64,000 nt of DNA, taken from Taeniopygia guttata. Lineage: Eukaryota > Chordata > Aves > Passeriformes > Estrildidae. The notes under the pieces are model-generated. The model worked only from the letters and a program-made list of their open reading frames with translations. It searched no databases and was not told the origin of the DNA. This document shows, one piece after another, positions 62,750-64,000 of the stretch (position 1 is the first letter of the stretch; every line of letters starts with the position of its first letter). Location: contig NC_133032.1 in the NCBI RefSeq assembly GCF_048771995.1, positions 30,591,501 to 30,655,500 of the forward strand, read 5' to 3'. A program made the translations under genes and the position numbers.

Positions 62750-64000
62750 ATAGCTTATTCATGCTTTGCTACATTTTTTATTAGTCATCGTTTTGCTTTA
62801 CTGGAGCATCTAATTTCTAACAGCATGGAAAGCTTAGGTTTATACACCAGATAAAGAAGGGATGTTGCTCCTGAAGACAGCTTAGAAAATGCTGGCAGAG
62901 AAGGCAAGGGACTTAGCTAAGGTCAAAAACAAGTGCTGTGCTAAACCAGGGTAGTATGGCACCTAAATCCCAGGCACTTAGCTTTGCACTTTAATGTGTG
63001 ACCAGTGTTGTTTCTGAACAATATTTATATTTGCATGCCAGAGAGATCATCTGATGATTTCTGAGCATCTGCTCCCCTGGGTGTATGCGCTTCTCTGGGG
63101 GTTTTAAGCTCAGGTTCAGAACTGTAGCATGGTGAAGATGGACTATGCAGCTCAGCTGCAGTAAATGCAGGTTTCTGTACACTGATCCTGATCTCTTACT
63201 ACATTAAGCTAACGTGGACCATCCCCTCCCCTGTGGACTTAGAGGTCACACATGTGTGAGCTCCTGCAGATGAGCTGATGTCAGGTAGCTGGAAAAGCTG
63301 TGAACTGGCTCACGCGCCTGAGCTCCAATTGTTTTGTGACAGCTGGGATGTTTCAGTTTACCTGTGGGTCTTGCAACTGTTATTGATTTGTGAAAAATTC
63401 AACTTTCTTTGTCAATATTTCTATGACCTGGTAAAGAGGCAGAGAAGCAGAGCCTGATGAGATTGGGTTTGCATCATGAAGAAGAGCTCCATGGAGAGCA
63501 GAGGCAGCAGCAGCTCCCAGGACAGACTCAGTGTCCCATCAAGCACACTCCACCCCAACATCCTCGTTGTGGCTGCAGTTGTTTTCACCCCAGGCGCGCT
63601 TGCTACAGTCCGTAATTGAAATTTCACTCCCTGTGCAACTTACATCATCAAGCCAAATTTGTCCAGTACCTTTGGAAGATTAAACAAACAAACAAACAAA
63701 CAACTGGTGGATGGGAGAAAGAGTAGTGTGCCTTTTTTTCTAAAGAGAGCCCTGTGGGCAGTGGGCGTGTGTTGGGTTGCGTGGCTGGCTGTTGGAAATC
63801 ACGCATTTGGGCACAGTTCAAGCAGCACTTGCCATGCAGCTGCCTCATCCCAAGAGGAACGAGGAAATCACTGGCTGCTGGGGTAGGTGACCTTGCTGTG
63901 GTGCTTTCTGTGTGTGTGTGACCACCCATGCCAGGCCTGGAGAGGTGTGGAGCTGTTGTGCACTCACCTGCTGTGGCTGTGAAGAAACTGAGCGCCCCGT
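62750..64000. other. Intergenic DNA at the right edge, no gene seen
   Basis: Short frames only. A 47-codon frame from the ATG at 63473 has a weak hydrophobic stretch but no known match. An (AAAC)n microsatellite lies at about 63682-63702 and a short TG run at 63909-63920. Confidence 0.45.

Noticed and set aside
62197-62784. 195-codon + frame over the second GC island
   Set aside because: It begins inside a CR1, runs through the palindrome and G4, and ends in a TTTA-rich tract. It has no domain and is an artefact of base composition.
63473-63616. 47-codon frame with a hydrophobic stretch near the right edge
   Set aside because: Too short, with no family resemblance and no splice evidence.
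8645-64000. Exons of MARCO, EN1 or STEAP3
   Set aside because: I looked for Gly-X-Y runs, an SRCR domain, a homeodomain and STEAP-type membrane exons in the translations and found none outside C1QL2.

Overview
The window looks like bird nuclear DNA, most likely from a songbird. It has one protein gene of clear vertebrate type with GT-AG splicing, many CR1 LINE 3' ends in both orientations, and two solo LTR-like fossils. It lacks mammalian SINEs and any bacterial gene layout. The species cannot be named from the sequence alone.

Layout: 1-5.2 kb is AT-rich intergenic DNA with one old CR1-like fragment. 5.8-7.6 kb is a strong CpG island that holds the promoter, leader and first coding exon of C1QL2 (complement C1q-like 2, also called CTRP10), a secreted synaptic organiser. 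The gene has two coding exons (6752-7390 and 7809-7988), encodes 272 residues and runs on the + strand. Its 3' UTR follows; its end is not certain.

From about 8.7 kb to 64 kb I find no further protein gene. This 55-kb desert holds CR1 pieces (about 16.9?, 19.4, 28.3-29.1, 30.2, 39.8, 42.4, 45.5, 56.5 and 62.1 kb), two solo LTR-like elements (30.84-31.48 and 54.53-55.04 kb), microsatellites, and long AT-rich, homeodomain-motif-rich, repeat-poor blocks that read like conserved noncoding elements. It also holds two orphan GC-rich islands. The first (31.57-32.2 kb) begins with a 17-bp minisatellite of 21 perfect copies plus a partial one. The second (62.24-62.58 kb) begins with a perfect inverted repeat of 49-bp arms made only of G and C, followed by a seven-run G-quadruplex motif.

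Context: in human, C1QL2 lies about 0.3 Mb upstream of EN1, and its 3' side faces EN1. If birds keep that order, the desert belongs to the EN1 regulatory landscape, the area where the human MAENLI noncoding locus lies. This is inference from known synteny; EN1, MARCO and STEAP3 are not in the window. The observations most worth a second look are the 49-bp palindrome, the 17-bp minisatellite, a 63-bp-arm hairpin at 22.6 kb whose mismatches lean toward G-U wobbles on one strand, and the two orphan islands as possible noncoding RNA promoters.
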